Shown: positions 7,022 through 14,901 of the stretch, one piece after another | Layout: each line of letters opens with the position of its first letter | Position numbering within the stretch: position 1 is the first letter of the stretch | DNA from: Burkholderia sp. 4M9327F10 | Lineage (GTDB): Bacteria > Pseudomonadota > Gammaproteobacteria > Burkholderiales > Burkholderiaceae | Length of the DNA: 64,000 bases | Direction: 5' to 3' | NCBI RefSeq assembly: GCF_005503145.1 | Contig: NZ_SCNV01000009.1 | Coordinates: 1-64,000, forward strand | Notes under the pieces: model-generated | The model's input: the letters and a program-made list of their open reading frames with translations, nothing else | Databases searched by the model: none | Told to the model about the DNA's origin: nothing | Position numbers and translations under genes: made by a program

Positions 7022-8545
7022 TCAGGACGCCGGTGCAGCGTTGCCGCAGTTGTTGCAACCAGGCGCCGGCCGCGGGTTCTCCGCGTCATTCCACCAGCCG
7101 CCGCCCAGTGCCTGCATCAGCGCAGCCGAGTCGCTCAGACGGTTGGCCTGTGCGTTGATCGTGTTGAGCCGTGCCTGCAGCCAGGTTTGTTCGGCGGTGA
7201 CCACAACCAGACTGCCGACATCGCCTAGCGTCTGCTGCTTCGTCACAATGTCCAGCTGGTGCTTGGCGGTTTGCTCCGCGTACTGTGCGGCACGCAGCGC
7301 ATCGGCATCCGTGACGATCGCGTGCAAGGTGTCCGCCACGTTCTGGAACGCGGTGATCACCGTTGCGCGGTACTGCGCCGCCGCTTCGTCATACGCCGCT
7401 TCCGCCGCGCGTTGACGATGCTTGAGCGTACCGGCGTCGAACAGCGGCTGGGTCAGATCCCCTGCAATGTCCCACAGTCCGGTACCCGGTTTGAACAAGC
7501 CGCCAATGCTGGACGCCGCACTGCCGTAGGCGCCGGTAATCTGCAGGTTCGGCAGACGGTTGGCAATGGCCACCCCGACCTGAGCGCTTGCCGAGTGCAG
7601 CTGCGCTTCGGCCATGCGAATGTCGGGACGCTGCTCGACCAGTTTCGACGGCAGGCTGACCGGCAATTCGCCGGGCAGTTGCAGGCCGTTCAGATCGAAC
7701 GTCGTCTCCACCTCCTCCGCCGGCAGACGGCCCGCCAGCGCCGTGATCAGATCGCGTTGCTGGGCAAGCTGCTTTTCCAGCGGCGGCAAGGTCGCTTCGT
7801 TTTGCGCGAGCTGCGCTTCCTGCGTCAGCACATCGGCTTGCGACGCCTGCCCGAGCTTGAACTGACGCTGATACGAGTCGAGCACCTTGCGCTGCGACTC
7901 GATCAGACGATGCGTCGCATCGATCTGTGCACGCAGCGAGGCCTCCTGAATCGCCGCCACCACCACGTTCGAAGCGAGCGTCAGCTTGGCCGCTTCCAGC
8001 TGGAAGCGCTGCGACTCGGCCTGCGCGTCGAGCGACTCCACCTGACGCCGGTTGAGGCCCCACACATCCGGCGTAAACGCGATGTTCAGCTGTGCGGTAT
8101 GCAAGGAATACACATACGCACCCGAGTTCACCGCGCTGCTCAGGACCGCCGGGGTCTTCTGCCTCGTCGGATTGAAGCTCCCGCTCACCGTGGGGAAATA
8201 GCTGCCCCACTGCGCGTCGGTACCTTCGTTCGCCTGACGCAGCGCAGCCCGCGCGGCATCGATATTCGGATTGCGCTTGAGCGAGGCCTCCACCAGGTCG
8301 TTGAGCTCATGCGAGTGGAACAGGGTCCACCATTGCGCCGGAATATCCTGGTCCTGCGCCAGCGTCTGCGTGCCGCCTGCATCCGCACCGCCGACCTGCG
8401 ACGGCAGCGGATTCTTCACGTAGCCCGGGGTCGCCGGCGCCGCCGGACGATTGAAGTTCGGGCCGACCGCGCAGCCGGCCAGTGCAACAACCAGAGCCGA
8501 CAAGGCAAATGGCTTTGTATAGTGACGCATGATTGAATGTGCCAT
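7022..8545 (-). CDS. RND efflux outer membrane factor, NodT/CzcC-like lipoprotein
   Basis: 507 residues. The N-terminus has a lipoprotein signal with lipobox LAGC (AVGPNF follows), so the mature protein should be lipid-anchored in the outer membrane. The body is the TolC-type tandem outer-membrane-efflux repeat rich in long helices (for example SQRKVLDSYQRQFKLGQASQADVLTQEAQLAQ). It forms the exit duct for the RND pump encoded directly upstream; only 2 nt separate the pump stop from this ATG, suggesting translational coupling. The gene order adaptor-pump-outer membrane factor is complete. Confidence 0.9.
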   Translation of the reverse strand: MAHSIMRHYTKPFALSALVVALAGCAVGPNFNRPAAPATPGYVKNPLPSQVGGADAGGTQTLAQDQDIPAQWWTLFHSHELNDLVEASLKRNPNIDAARAALRQANEGTDAQWGSYFPTVSGSFNPTRQKTPAVLSSAVNSGAYVYSLHTAQLNIAFTPDVWGLNRRQVESLDAQAESQRFQLEAAKLTLASNVVVAAIQEASLRAQIDATHRLIESQRKVLDSYQRQFKLGQASQADVLTQEAQLAQNEATLPPLEKQLAQQRDLITALAGRLPAEEVETTFDLNGLQLPGELPVSLPSKLVEQRPDIRMAEAQLHSASAQVGVAIANRLPNLQITGAYGSAASSIGGLFKPGTGLWDIAGDLTQPLFDAGTLKHRQRAAEAAYDEAAAQYRATVITAFQNVADTLHAIVTDADALRAAQYAEQTAKHQLDIVTKQQTLGDVGSLVVVTAEQTWLQARLNTINAQANRLSDSAALMQALGGGWWNDAENPRPAPGCNNCGNAAPAS

Positions 8546-8547
8546 GG

Positions 8548-11500
8548 TTACGCCTGCTCCTCGTCGCGCTTGTTGCTGTTGCGCAGTTCCACATGACGCT
8601 CGAGCACATAGTAGTAAGTGGGCAGGATGTAGAGCGTCAGCAAGGTTGCAACGCCGAGACCGCCGACCACGACTGTGGCGAGCCCGCGCTGCACGTCAGT
8701 GCCGACACCGGTTGCTATTGCTGCCGGCAACATCCCGGCCGTCGCGACCGTGGCGGTCATCAGCACGGGCCGGAACCGCTCGATAGCCCCTGTCGTGACC
8801 GCGTCGCGCAAAGGCGTTCCCATTGCCCGCAGGCGGTTGAAGTTCGACACCATGATGATGCCGTTCTGTACCGCTACCCCGAACAGCGCGATGAAGCCCA
8901 CCGCAGTCGCAATGTTCAGGGTTTCGCCGCGCACGTGCAGGGCGATCAGGCCACCCAGGGTCGCGAGCGGCACCACGCCGAGCACCAGCAGCGCCTGACG
9001 GGAGTTGCCGAAGTTGCCGATTAGCAGCGTGAGCATGATGCCCATCACGACCAGGAACGAGACGGCGAGGCGTTTCTGCGCGCGCTGCTCGTTCTCGAAC
9101 GTGCCCGCCCATTCGAGGTGGTACTTCTCATGGTCGTACTTCACGTTCTGGTCGATCTTCTGCTGCGCTTCAGCGAGGTAGTCCGACAAGGCACGGTCGC
9201 GGTTATCCACGCGAATCGTGATCTGACGCTTGCCCATTTCGTGCGCGATCGTGCTCTCGCCCGTTTTCAGCGAAATGCGCGCCACCATCGAGAGCGGAAC
9301 CTTGGCGCCCGAGGTCGAGGTCAACGGCAACTGACCGAGTGCTTCGCGGTCGGTCACCGAACTGCGCGGCACGTGCAGCGTGACGTTGTAGGTACGATCG
9401 GCCACAAAAACCTGGGTGATCGGCGCACCGCCAATGGCGTTCTGAATCAGTGTGCTCACGTCTGCAACGTTGATGCCGTAACGGGCAGCAGCATCGCGAT
9501 CGGTTTCGACAACCAGTTGCGGAATTTCCGGTTCCTGGAAGATCGACGCGTCGTTGGTACCGCGAATGCCCTTGAGCACATCGACGATATCGCCACCGAT
9601 GCGGCGCATCTCCTTGAAGTCTTCGCCATAGACGCGCAGCACGAGCGCACTATGGGCGCCGCCGATCATGTCGTCCTCGCCGTCCACAATAGGCTGGCTG
9701 ATACCGACGGAGATGCCCGGAATCTGCTTGAGCCGCGCGTTCAGACGGTCGATAAACTGCCCCTTGGTCTCGCCGTGCCACTTGCTATACGGTGTGAGGC
9801 CGACACAGGACTCGATGTGCGAAGGCGTCCACGGGTCCGTACCCGTGTCGTTGCGGCCAAGCTGGGTGACGATATACGACACTTCCGGGAACTCGCGCAC
9901 CACGCGGCGCAACTCGTTGGCCATATCGATCGCCTTGTCGACCGACAGTCCGCTCGGCATCTGCACCTGCAGCCATAGCGAGCCTTCATCCAGTTCCGGC
10001 AGAAACTCCCGGCCGATCGTCGCGCCCAGCACGATAACCAGCGTGAGGCTCACCGCACCGATCACATACGACAGCCGGTGCCGCGCCAGGAACCAGTCGA
10101 GCGAGTGGAAATAGGCCTGCTGCAAGCTGGTCAGCACGCGATTGTGGTGAATCTTGCGCGGTTTCCTGAGCGCCATATAGGCGAGACCAGGAATCAGCGT
10201 CAGCGTAGCCAGCAACGCGCCGAACAGCGCATAGCCCACCGTGTACGCCATCGGCTGAAACAGCTTGCCCTCAGCGCGCTCGAAGGCGAACAAAGGCAGG
10301 TAGGCCGCGGTGATGATGAGCGTCGCAAAGAAGATCGGGTGCGCGACCTGGCGTGTTGCCTCCAGCACCGAAGTGGCGCTGAGAACGTCGTTCGGGTTGC
10401 TCTCGCGTTTGCGCAGGATCGCTTCGGTCACCACGATCGCGCCGTCGACAATCACGCCGAAGTCGATCGCCCCCAACGAAAACAGGTTCGCCGGCATCTT
10501 GGTCAGATGCATCAGGATGAACACCGTCACCAGTGCCAGCGGAATCGTCACCGCCGCCACGATTGCGCTGCGCGGACTGCCCAGGAACAGGATCAGGATG
10601 ATCACCACCAGCCCTACGCCTTCCATGACCGTGTGCGACACCTTGTCGATGGTGGCATGCACGAGGTCGTCGCGGTCGATGTACGGCACAATGCGCACGC
10701 CCATCGGCGCGAGCTGCTTCTGCAGTTCGTTCACCTTGGCATGGACATCCTCCAGCACCTTCGACGGATTCTGGTACTTCAGCAGGTCGACGATCCCTTC
10801 GATCGTATCGGGGTTGTTGTCCTTGCCCAGCACACCCTCGCGCACCTGGTGGCCGTAGACCAGCTTGCCGAGATCGCGCACGAGAACGGGCACGCCGTTG
10901 CGCTGCGTCACCACGATGTTGCCCAGATCCTTGAGCGTATGAACCTGGCCGATGCCGCGCACGATGTACGACTGCTCGCCGCGCGTCACACGACCGCCGC
11001 CTGAATTGCCGTTGTTGGCGTTGATGGCGGTCATCACGTCGCTGATCGCAACGTTGTAACGCATCAGTTGCTTGGGGTCGATCTCGAGCTGATATTCCTT
11101 CGTGAAACCGCCGAAGTTGTCGACGTTAGCCACGCCCGGCACTTCCATCAACCCCGGAATGACGGTCCAGTTCTGGATCTCCGACAACTGCATCAGGTTC
11201 TTGGTATCGGACTCCAGGGTGTAGCGATAGATTTCGCCAGCCGGCCCGGAAACCGGGTCGAGCGAAGGCGTCACGCCGGCCGGCAGCGTCACGCCGCTCA
11301 GACGGTCGTTGATCCGCTCACGCGACCAGTAGTCTTCGGCGCCATCCTTGAAGACCATGGTAATCAACGAGAGACCAAAGGTACTGCTGGAGCGCATCAT
11401 CACCACGCCGGGCGTGCTGGCCAGTGCGCGTTCAAGCGGAGTGGTGACCTGCTGTTCGATTTCTTCAGCCGCAAGGCCCGGCACCTGGGTCGTCACCTGT

Positions 11501-11652
11501 GCGGTGACGTCGGTCAGTTCGGGATACGCCTCAACCGCCATCTGCGTCCATGAGTAGTATCCGAAGATCACTACAAGGACGGCAACAAAGATAACGGCGA
11601 CGCGCTTTTCGAAGCAACGGGTAATGACCGCGTCGATGAGTCTCTTAATCAT
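8548..11652 (-). CDS. Heavy-metal efflux RND pump, CzcA/CusA-like
   Basis: 1034 residues, the normal length for the family, with twelve predicted membrane helices and two large periplasmic loops. Helix 4 carries IDFGVIVDGAIVVTE near residue 400: the Asp, Asp (+6) and Glu (+7) match the proton-relay triad of CzcA-type heavy-metal exporters and differ from the Asp-Asp pair of drug pumps. The substrate is therefore probably a divalent or monovalent metal ion moved from periplasm or cytoplasm to the outside; which metal cannot be said. Its ATG overlaps the end of the adaptor gene (ATGATTAA). Confidence 0.9.
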   Translation of the reverse strand: MIKRLIDAVITRCFEKRVAVIFVAVLVVIFGYYSWTQMAVEAYPELTDVTAQVTTQVPGLAAEEIEQQVTTPLERALASTPGVVMMRSSSTFGLSLITMVFKDGAEDYWSRERINDRLSGVTLPAGVTPSLDPVSGPAGEIYRYTLESDTKNLMQLSEIQNWTVIPGLMEVPGVANVDNFGGFTKEYQLEIDPKQLMRYNVAISDVMTAINANNGNSGGGRVTRGEQSYIVRGIGQVHTLKDLGNIVVTQRNGVPVLVRDLGKLVYGHQVREGVLGKDNNPDTIEGIVDLLKYQNPSKVLEDVHAKVNELQKQLAPMGVRIVPYIDRDDLVHATIDKVSHTVMEGVGLVVIILILFLGSPRSAIVAAVTIPLALVTVFILMHLTKMPANLFSLGAIDFGVIVDGAIVVTEAILRKRESNPNDVLSATSVLEATRQVAHPIFFATLIITAAYLPLFAFERAEGKLFQPMAYTVGYALFGALLATLTLIPGLAYMALRKPRKIHHNRVLTSLQQAYFHSLDWFLARHRLSYVIGAVSLTLVIVLGATIGREFLPELDEGSLWLQVQMPSGLSVDKAIDMANELRRVVREFPEVSYIVTQLGRNDTGTDPWTPSHIESCVGLTPYSKWHGETKGQFIDRLNARLKQIPGISVGISQPIVDGEDDMIGGAHSALVLRVYGEDFKEMRRIGGDIVDVLKGIRGTNDASIFQEPEIPQLVVETDRDAAARYGINVADVSTLIQNAIGGAPITQVFVADRTYNVTLHVPRSSVTDREALGQLPLTSTSGAKVPLSMVARISLKTGESTIAHEMGKRQITIRVDNRDRALSDYLAEAQQKIDQNVKYDHEKYHLEWAGTFENEQRAQKRLAVSFLVVMGIMLTLLIGNFGNSRQALLVLGVVPLATLGGLIALHVRGETLNIATAVGFIALFGVAVQNGIIMVSNFNRLRAMGTPLRDAVTTGAIERFRPVLMTATVATAGMLPAAIATGVGTDVQRGLATVVVGGLGVATLLTLYILPTYYYVLERHVELRNSNKRDEEQA

Positions 11653-12778
11653 TGGTCAATACCCCGCCCTTGACCACGACGCGCTCACCTGGCTTCAGAC
11701 CCGACGTCACCCGCACGAGGTCGCCTTCATCGTAGCCAAGCTCGACCGTGCGACGCTGGAAGGCCCACGGCGAAACCTCGACCAGCACCGTGGTGTTGTC
11801 GTTGTGCATCAGCAGTGCGGACTGCGGCACTTGCACCTGCTCTTGCTGCGGCACGTCGAGCGCCACATCGGCAAACATGTTGGGCAGCAGATGTCCATTG
11901 GCGTTGCTGAACGCGATATGGACCGGCAAGCGGCGAGTATCCGGCGCCAGCACGCTGGTCATCGAACTGACCTTGCCATGCAGGACTTCGCCGGGATAGG
12001 CAGCGAGACGCACTTCGGCCTCGTCGCCGGCGTGAATCGTGCCGATCAGGTTTTCCGCAATATTGGCGGTCACCCAGACAGTGCTGATATCGGTGATGGT
12101 CATCATGGTGGCGGTCGGATCGTCGACGTTGCCGCCCTGGCCCACGTTGAGCGCCGTCACTACACCGTCGACCGGCGAGGTGATGTCGAGCTGATGCGCG
12201 CCGGCGCCTGCGCCCGGCTTGCCGCTGAACGACTCGAGCCGCGTCTTCGCGCGTACATATTCGGCGTCGGCCTGGGTGACGCCGCTTTGCGCCGCCTCGA
12301 TGTCCTTGACCGCCGCTGCGCCGGTCTGCTGAACGCCACGGGTGCGGTCGAGCGTTTTCTTTGCCAGATCCAGGGCGTCGCGCGCCTTGTCGTAGTCCGA
12401 GTAGGCCTGCGCCATATCGCCCGACGCGATCACGGCCAGCAGTTGCCCTTTCTTGACGGTGTCGCCCACTTCCACCTTGAGGACCTGAACGCGGCCGGTG
12501 AGCGGCGGCAGGATGTTGACCGTGCGCGACGGGTTGGCGTCGACCTGGCCCGGCACGATCACCTGATGCGGCGTATTGCTGACGGCCACCGGCTGGATCA
12601 CGAGACGCGTGCGCAGGGGTGAGCCTTCCGGCACGCGCAGGATGCCATGGTCGATCACGAAGGGAGCCGGCGGCGGCGCATCCTGGTCATTGGCATGGGC
12701 AGCGTGCCTGACGCTGAGCCAGATCGGGGTGGCGATAATAATGGCCGGCAAAAGCCATTTGCTGTTCGAGAATTTCAT
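11645..12778 (-). CDS. RND periplasmic adaptor (membrane fusion protein), CzcB-like
   Basis: 377 residues from the ATG at 12778, which has AAGGAG 9 nt upstream; the longer frame has no such site. An N-terminal signal anchor (LLPAIIIATPIWLSV) is followed by a lipoyl-like half domain (LTGRVQVLKVEVGDTVKKGQLLAVI), a coiled-coil hairpin of about 80 residues, the second half (ITSPVDGVVTALNVGQGGNV), then beta-barrel and membrane-proximal domains. It links the RND pump to the outer membrane factor. First gene of a four-gene operon that runs to about 6769. The region between it and leader copy 4 is a long 5' leader. Confidence 0.9.
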   Translation of the reverse strand: MKFSNSKWLLPAIIIATPIWLSVRHAAHANDQDAPPPAPFVIDHGILRVPEGSPLRTRLVIQPVAVSNTPHQVIVPGQVDANPSRTVNILPPLTGRVQVLKVEVGDTVKKGQLLAVIASGDMAQAYSDYDKARDALDLAKKTLDRTRGVQQTGAAAVKDIEAAQSGVTQADAEYVRAKTRLESFSGKPGAGAGAHQLDITSPVDGVVTALNVGQGGNVDDPTATMMTITDISTVWVTANIAENLIGTIHAGDEAEVRLAAYPGEVLHGKVSSMTSVLAPDTRRLPVHIAFSNANGHLLPNMFADVALDVPQQEQVQVPQSALLMHNDNTTVLVEVSPWAFQRRTVELGYDEGDLVRVTSGLKPGERVVVKGGVLTND

Positions 12779-12839
12779 GCCGTGTTGCTCCTTGCGTGCG
12801 GGAGGTACGCTTCGTTGGCGTTTAAGGCCTGCGCATTGC

Positions 12840-13007
12840 TTATGGCCAATTGTGTAAAGACACCTCCGCACGGTGAACTGCTGGTCGTGCGGGTGGTGTC
12901 CAGAGAATGGTTCGCTTCGTAAAGGTCAGGACCCGAAGCGGGATCAAGCGGAAACTGCGTTGAAACAATCCACTGTGTGCCTCGTCATTGGCTCCAGGCC
13001 CTTTCAT
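12840..13007 (-). CDS. Possible upstream ORF in the efflux operon leader (55 aa)
   Basis: Starts MKGPGANDEAHSGLFQRSF and ends LHNWP-stop, with AAAGGTG about 7 nt before the ATG. It ends 61 nt upstream of the adaptor start. No recognised domain and no signal peptide. It may be a regulatory upstream ORF, as the other leader copies are also followed by short ORFs, or chance. The nucleotide stretch 12903-12918 in it is shared with the TonB receptor leader in a different frame, which argues that any shared role is at the nucleic-acid level. Confidence 0.3.
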   Translation of the reverse strand: MKGPGANDEAHSGLFQRSFRLIPLRVLTFTKRTILWTPPARPAVHRAEVSLHNWP

Positions 13008-13339
13008 GACGGACACCTTTCGATATACTCGATAAAATACGTACAACTAAATTACAAATCTGTTTTTAACTTCGAAATTCTGTGGAAGAATGACCCTGAT
13101 ACGGGGTTGGGCGCGCCTCGCGCCCTTCTTTCTTTACCTTGCTTTTACCTGATCAATCGCCCTGCTTCACTGTCTGCGTGGCGGCCCGATGTTAGTCGGC
13201 TTGCAAGTCACAGATATGAAACAATTCAAATCGTCATCGGCATCTGTGGCGCGGCAACGAAGCCCCATGTGCTTCGCCGCGCCTCCGTTGCAGACGTCTG
13301 TTACACGCGCGCCGACCCACGCCAGCGTTTCGAGGGCGC
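13008..13339. other. Intergenic leader between efflux operon and leader copy 4
   Basis: About 330 bp. The part at 13020-13085 is very AT-rich (about two thirds A+T) and could hold a separate promoter for the efflux operon on the minus strand. It also holds the plus-strand terminator-like hairpin at 13109-13136. I see no protein gene. Confidence 0.5.
13109..13136 (+). terminator. Orphan intrinsic terminator-like hairpin
   Basis: GGGCGCG / CGCGCCC 7-bp stem with a CCT loop, followed on the plus strand by TTCTTTCTTTA. It has the form of a rho-independent terminator for plus-strand RNA, yet no plus-strand gene precedes it; the genes on both sides are read leftward. It could end a small RNA started in the AT-rich stretch at 13020-13085, or stop antisense transcription into leader copy 4. 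Confidence 0.5.
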
Positions 13340-13415
13340 GAACGGACGCAGCCGCGAGCTGACGCTCGCGACGCGATGCCAGACGGACGCGCGTCAACGC
13401 TGCGTCCAGATGGCG

Positions 13416-13559
13416 CTAATCAAGGTGCACGGGGAAATTTACTGCGGCGCGCACCGTCTGCCTGATGGCAAGACGGCGGCTAAGAGAAAAAGCGCGGGCG
13501 TCCTGCGGGTCAGGCAGCGAAACTATTCGAAGATCGACAACTGCAACTGTCCAAGGCAT
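13416..13559 (-). CDS. MPWT leader ORF, copy 4 (47 aa)
   Basis: Starts MPWTVAVVDLRIVSLP, ends FPVHLD-stop. AAGGGG lies 4 nt before the ATG. The frame is intact and the length the same as copies 1, 2 and 5; the C-terminal third (AAVNFPVHLD) is the most divergent. Confidence 0.45.
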   Translation of the reverse strand: MPWTVAVVDLRIVSLPDPQDARAFSLSRRLAIRQTVRAAVNFPVHLD

Positions 13560-13584
13560 TAGCCCCTTTTGTGATGACGGGCGC

Positions 13585-13614
13585 ATTCTAGGTTCGTGCG
13601 TAACCGGGTGTCAA
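13585..13614 (-). promoter_or_regulatory. Strong sigma70-type promoter of leader copy 4 (type B)
   Basis: Minus-strand TTGACA and TAGAAT with an 18-bp spacer, nearly the same as copy 2 including CACGAACC in the spacer. The -10 to leader ATG distance is 31 nt. Confidence 0.75.
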
Positions 13615-14025
13615 CCCATTTTTTCACGACAAATCAATTCCTTCGTCATCCTCAATGAAGGATGACGGTATTGCTGGCCGACGTTCGCGACTCACTCGCG
13701 CTCGCGTCTGACAATAAGCCTGCATCGGGACTCCACTCGCTCATTGCGCAGGATGCTTCCGCCGCGCTGGAGCCAAGGTTCGGGCGAATTTTAGGCCCGG
13801 CGAAAAATGCCTGGCAAGTAAAAAAGCCGTAAAAACGCGATCGCAAACCATCCGACAAATGGCGAAGAACAAGTGATCATCCATTTATATTCCGATTTGC
13901 TTGGGGATTTCTTTCGCAATCCAATCCGGAGAATTAAAAATGAAAGGTTTGCGTGGCGACTTTTGTGTTCTGAAAGGCCGACGTGGGGAAGCCTGGGCTA
14001 TCTTTGCTCTGCTTAGCAAATTCTG
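13615..14025. other. 411-bp spacer between divergent leader copies 4 and 5
   Basis: I see no gene. It contains a short inverted repeat (TCGTCATCCTCA / TGAAGGATGACG, 13642-13666). AT-rich stretches around 13880-13940 could carry regulator sites. It mirrors the copy 1/2 spacer in length and in the order of promoter types, but inverted. Confidence 0.5.
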
Positions 14026-14055
14026 TTGACTTCCGGTCCCAGCGGTGCCTAAAAT
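14026..14055 (+). promoter_or_regulatory. Sigma70-type promoter of leader copy 5 (type A)
   Basis: TTGACT, 18-bp spacer, TAAAAT; 31 nt to the leader ATG. The spacer resembles copy 1 (TCCGxTCC core), and the upstream 18 bp are also conserved with copy 1, suggesting a shared regulator site or a recent common origin. Confidence 0.7.
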
Positions 14056-14080
14056 TCGGGCGTTCTCATAAACGGGGCTA

Positions 14081-14224
14081 ATGCCTTGGACACCTGTAGT
14101 TGTCGATCTTCGAACAGTTTCGCTGCCTGAACGGCAGGACGCCCGCGCTTCTTCTCTTAGCCGCCGTCTTGCCAGCAGGCAGACGGTGCGCGCCGTAGCA
14201 ATACTCTCCGTGCACCTTGTTTAG
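14081..14224 (+). CDS. MPWT leader ORF, copy 5 (47 aa)
   Basis: Starts MPWTPVVVDLRTVSLP, ends LSVHLV-stop; GGGGCTA immediately precedes the ATG. Same length and frame as copies 1, 2 and 4. Confidence 0.45.
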   Translation: MPWTPVVVDLRTVSLPERQDARASSLSRRLASRQTVRAVAILSVHLV

Positions 14225-14384
14225 CGCCATCTGGACGCAGCGTTGTCGCGCGTCCGTCTGGCAACGTGTCGCGAGCGCAAACTCGCGGCTGTGTTCGTTC
14301 GCGCCCTTTTCAGTCGTAGGGCCGGCCGATCGCGTAACCACGTAATGCGAATGCGCGTCGCAAGACGCCGATAAGGAGCCCTCC

Positions 14385-14450
14385 ATGCCCGACAGTGACA
14401 GTTACCCCTTATGCCCCTCACGTTTGAATTTTCCTGAGGAAAGCAAGTAG
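14385..14450 (+). CDS. MPDSDS leader peptide 1 (21 aa)
   Basis: A 21-codon ORF starting MPDSDSYPLCPSRL with an AAGGAG ribosome binding site 6 nt upstream. An almost identical start (MPDSDSHP) is repeated 372 nt downstream in front of another gene, so the pair is not chance. The acidic, Pro-containing N-terminus recalls MgtL-type leader peptides, whose Asp/Glu/Pro-rich starts destabilise ribosomes in low Mg2+; that parallel is inference. It ends 89 nt before the next gene, with a CTGGCTTT / AAAGCCAG hairpin between (14497-14525). Confidence 0.65.
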   Translation: MPDSDSYPLCPSRLNFPEESK

Positions 14451-14496
14451 ATCGCTGTAGCCGTGCACATCATGTGCCGAAGCTCCGTGACTGCTG

Positions 14497-14525
14497 GCTT
14501 TCCATGAATCATCCAAAGCCAGCTA
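14497..14525 (+). promoter_or_regulatory. Hairpin between MPDSDS leader 1 and its gene
   Basis: Perfect 8-bp stem CTGGCTTT / AAAGCCAG with a 13-nt loop, positioned between the leader ORF stop and the ribosome binding site of the following gene. The same GCTGGCTT...AGCCAG stem recurs at the second leader. A candidate attenuation or translation-control hairpin. Confidence 0.55.
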
Positions 14526-14539
14526 CTCGGAGAAACACC

Positions 14540-14680
14540 ATGAACTTCGGCCTCCTTCTTTCGCAACTGCCTCACGTCCAGGAATCGCGCGTCTATTACG
14601 ACGCCATGCTCGCGCTGCACGCACCCGTGCCGCACAAGTTCACAAATTTCTGGCAACGTCTCAAGCTTCTGGTTTCGTAA
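14540..14680 (+). CDS. Small protein of unknown function behind leader 1
   Basis: 46 residues starting MNFGLLLSQLPHVQESRVYY and ending WQRLKLLVS, with GGAG 7 nt before the ATG. The C-terminus is basic and amphipathic and there is no clear membrane span. It occupies the same place behind leader 1 that the HMA-like protein occupies behind leader 2, and both begin MNF, so the two units are probably an old tandem duplication in which this gene has shrunk or diverged. Function unknown. Confidence 0.55.
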   Translation: MNFGLLLSQLPHVQESRVYYDAMLALHAPVPHKFTNFWQRLKLLVS

Positions 14681-14686
14681 TTGCAT

Positions 14687-14713
14687 GCTCATGCGCCCTC
14701 GGCGCGCATGAGC
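14687..14713 (+). terminator. Strong hairpin after the 46-aa gene
   Basis: Perfect 10-bp stem GCTCATGCGC / GCGCATGAGC with a 7-nt loop, 6 nt past the stop. No T-tract follows, so transcription could continue into the second MPDSDS leader; it may be an RNA-processing or partial termination site. Confidence 0.45.
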
Positions 14714-14756
14714 ACATCGGTCAACACGCGCGTCTGCGACGCTCAAAGGAACCAAC

Positions 14757-14822
14757 ATGCCCGACAGTGACAGTCACCCCATACGTCGCTTGTCTTTACC
14801 CGTAATCGAGGGGAGCTCGTAG
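14757..14822 (+). CDS. MPDSDS leader peptide 2 (21 aa)
   Basis: 21 codons starting MPDSDSHPIRRLSLP with AAAGGA 6 nt before the ATG. Same length as leader 1; the first six residues are identical and the proline at position 8 is kept, while the C-terminal half differs (VIEGSS). It sits 79 nt before the HMA-like gene with a CTGGCT / AGCCAG hairpin between (14855-14884). Confidence 0.65.
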   Translation: MPDSDSHPIRRLSLPVIEGSS

Positions 14823-14854
14823 ATACCCACGCGCCGTGTCCGGCTTCAGGGTCT

Positions 14855-14884
14855 GCTGGCTTCCCGCATCATGCGTCGAGCCAG
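14855..14884 (+). promoter_or_regulatory. Hairpin between MPDSDS leader 2 and its gene
   Basis: CTGGCT / AGCCAG arms enclosing CCCGCATCATGCGTC, which itself can pair (GCAT with ATGC). It is in the same position as the hairpin of leader 1 and ends just before the GGAG of the HMA-like gene. Confidence 0.5.
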
Positions 14885-14901
14885 ACGCCCGGAGCAGTTT
14901 C

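Larger units (their letters stand above)
13340..13614 (-). repeat. MPWT promoter-leader element, copy 4
   Basis: Minus-strand copy with -35 at 13609-13614, -10 at 13585-13590, leader ORF 13559-13416, hairpin 1 at 13385-13407 and hairpin 2 at 13353-13370. Spacings are identical to copies 1, 2 and 5. It fires toward the metal-efflux RND operon, whose first gene starts about 560 nt further on. Confidence 0.85.
14026..14310 (+). repeat. MPWT promoter-leader element, copy 5
   Basis: Plus-strand copy: -35 14026-14031, -10 14050-14055, leader ORF 14081-14224, hairpin 1 14233-14255 (inner loop TTGT), hairpin 2 14270-14287 (CGCGAG / CTCGCG). Upstream of the -35, ATCTTTGCTCTGCTTAGC is shared with copy 1. 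The transcript would run into the first MPDSDS leader ORF 95 nt past hairpin 2. Confidence 0.85.
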
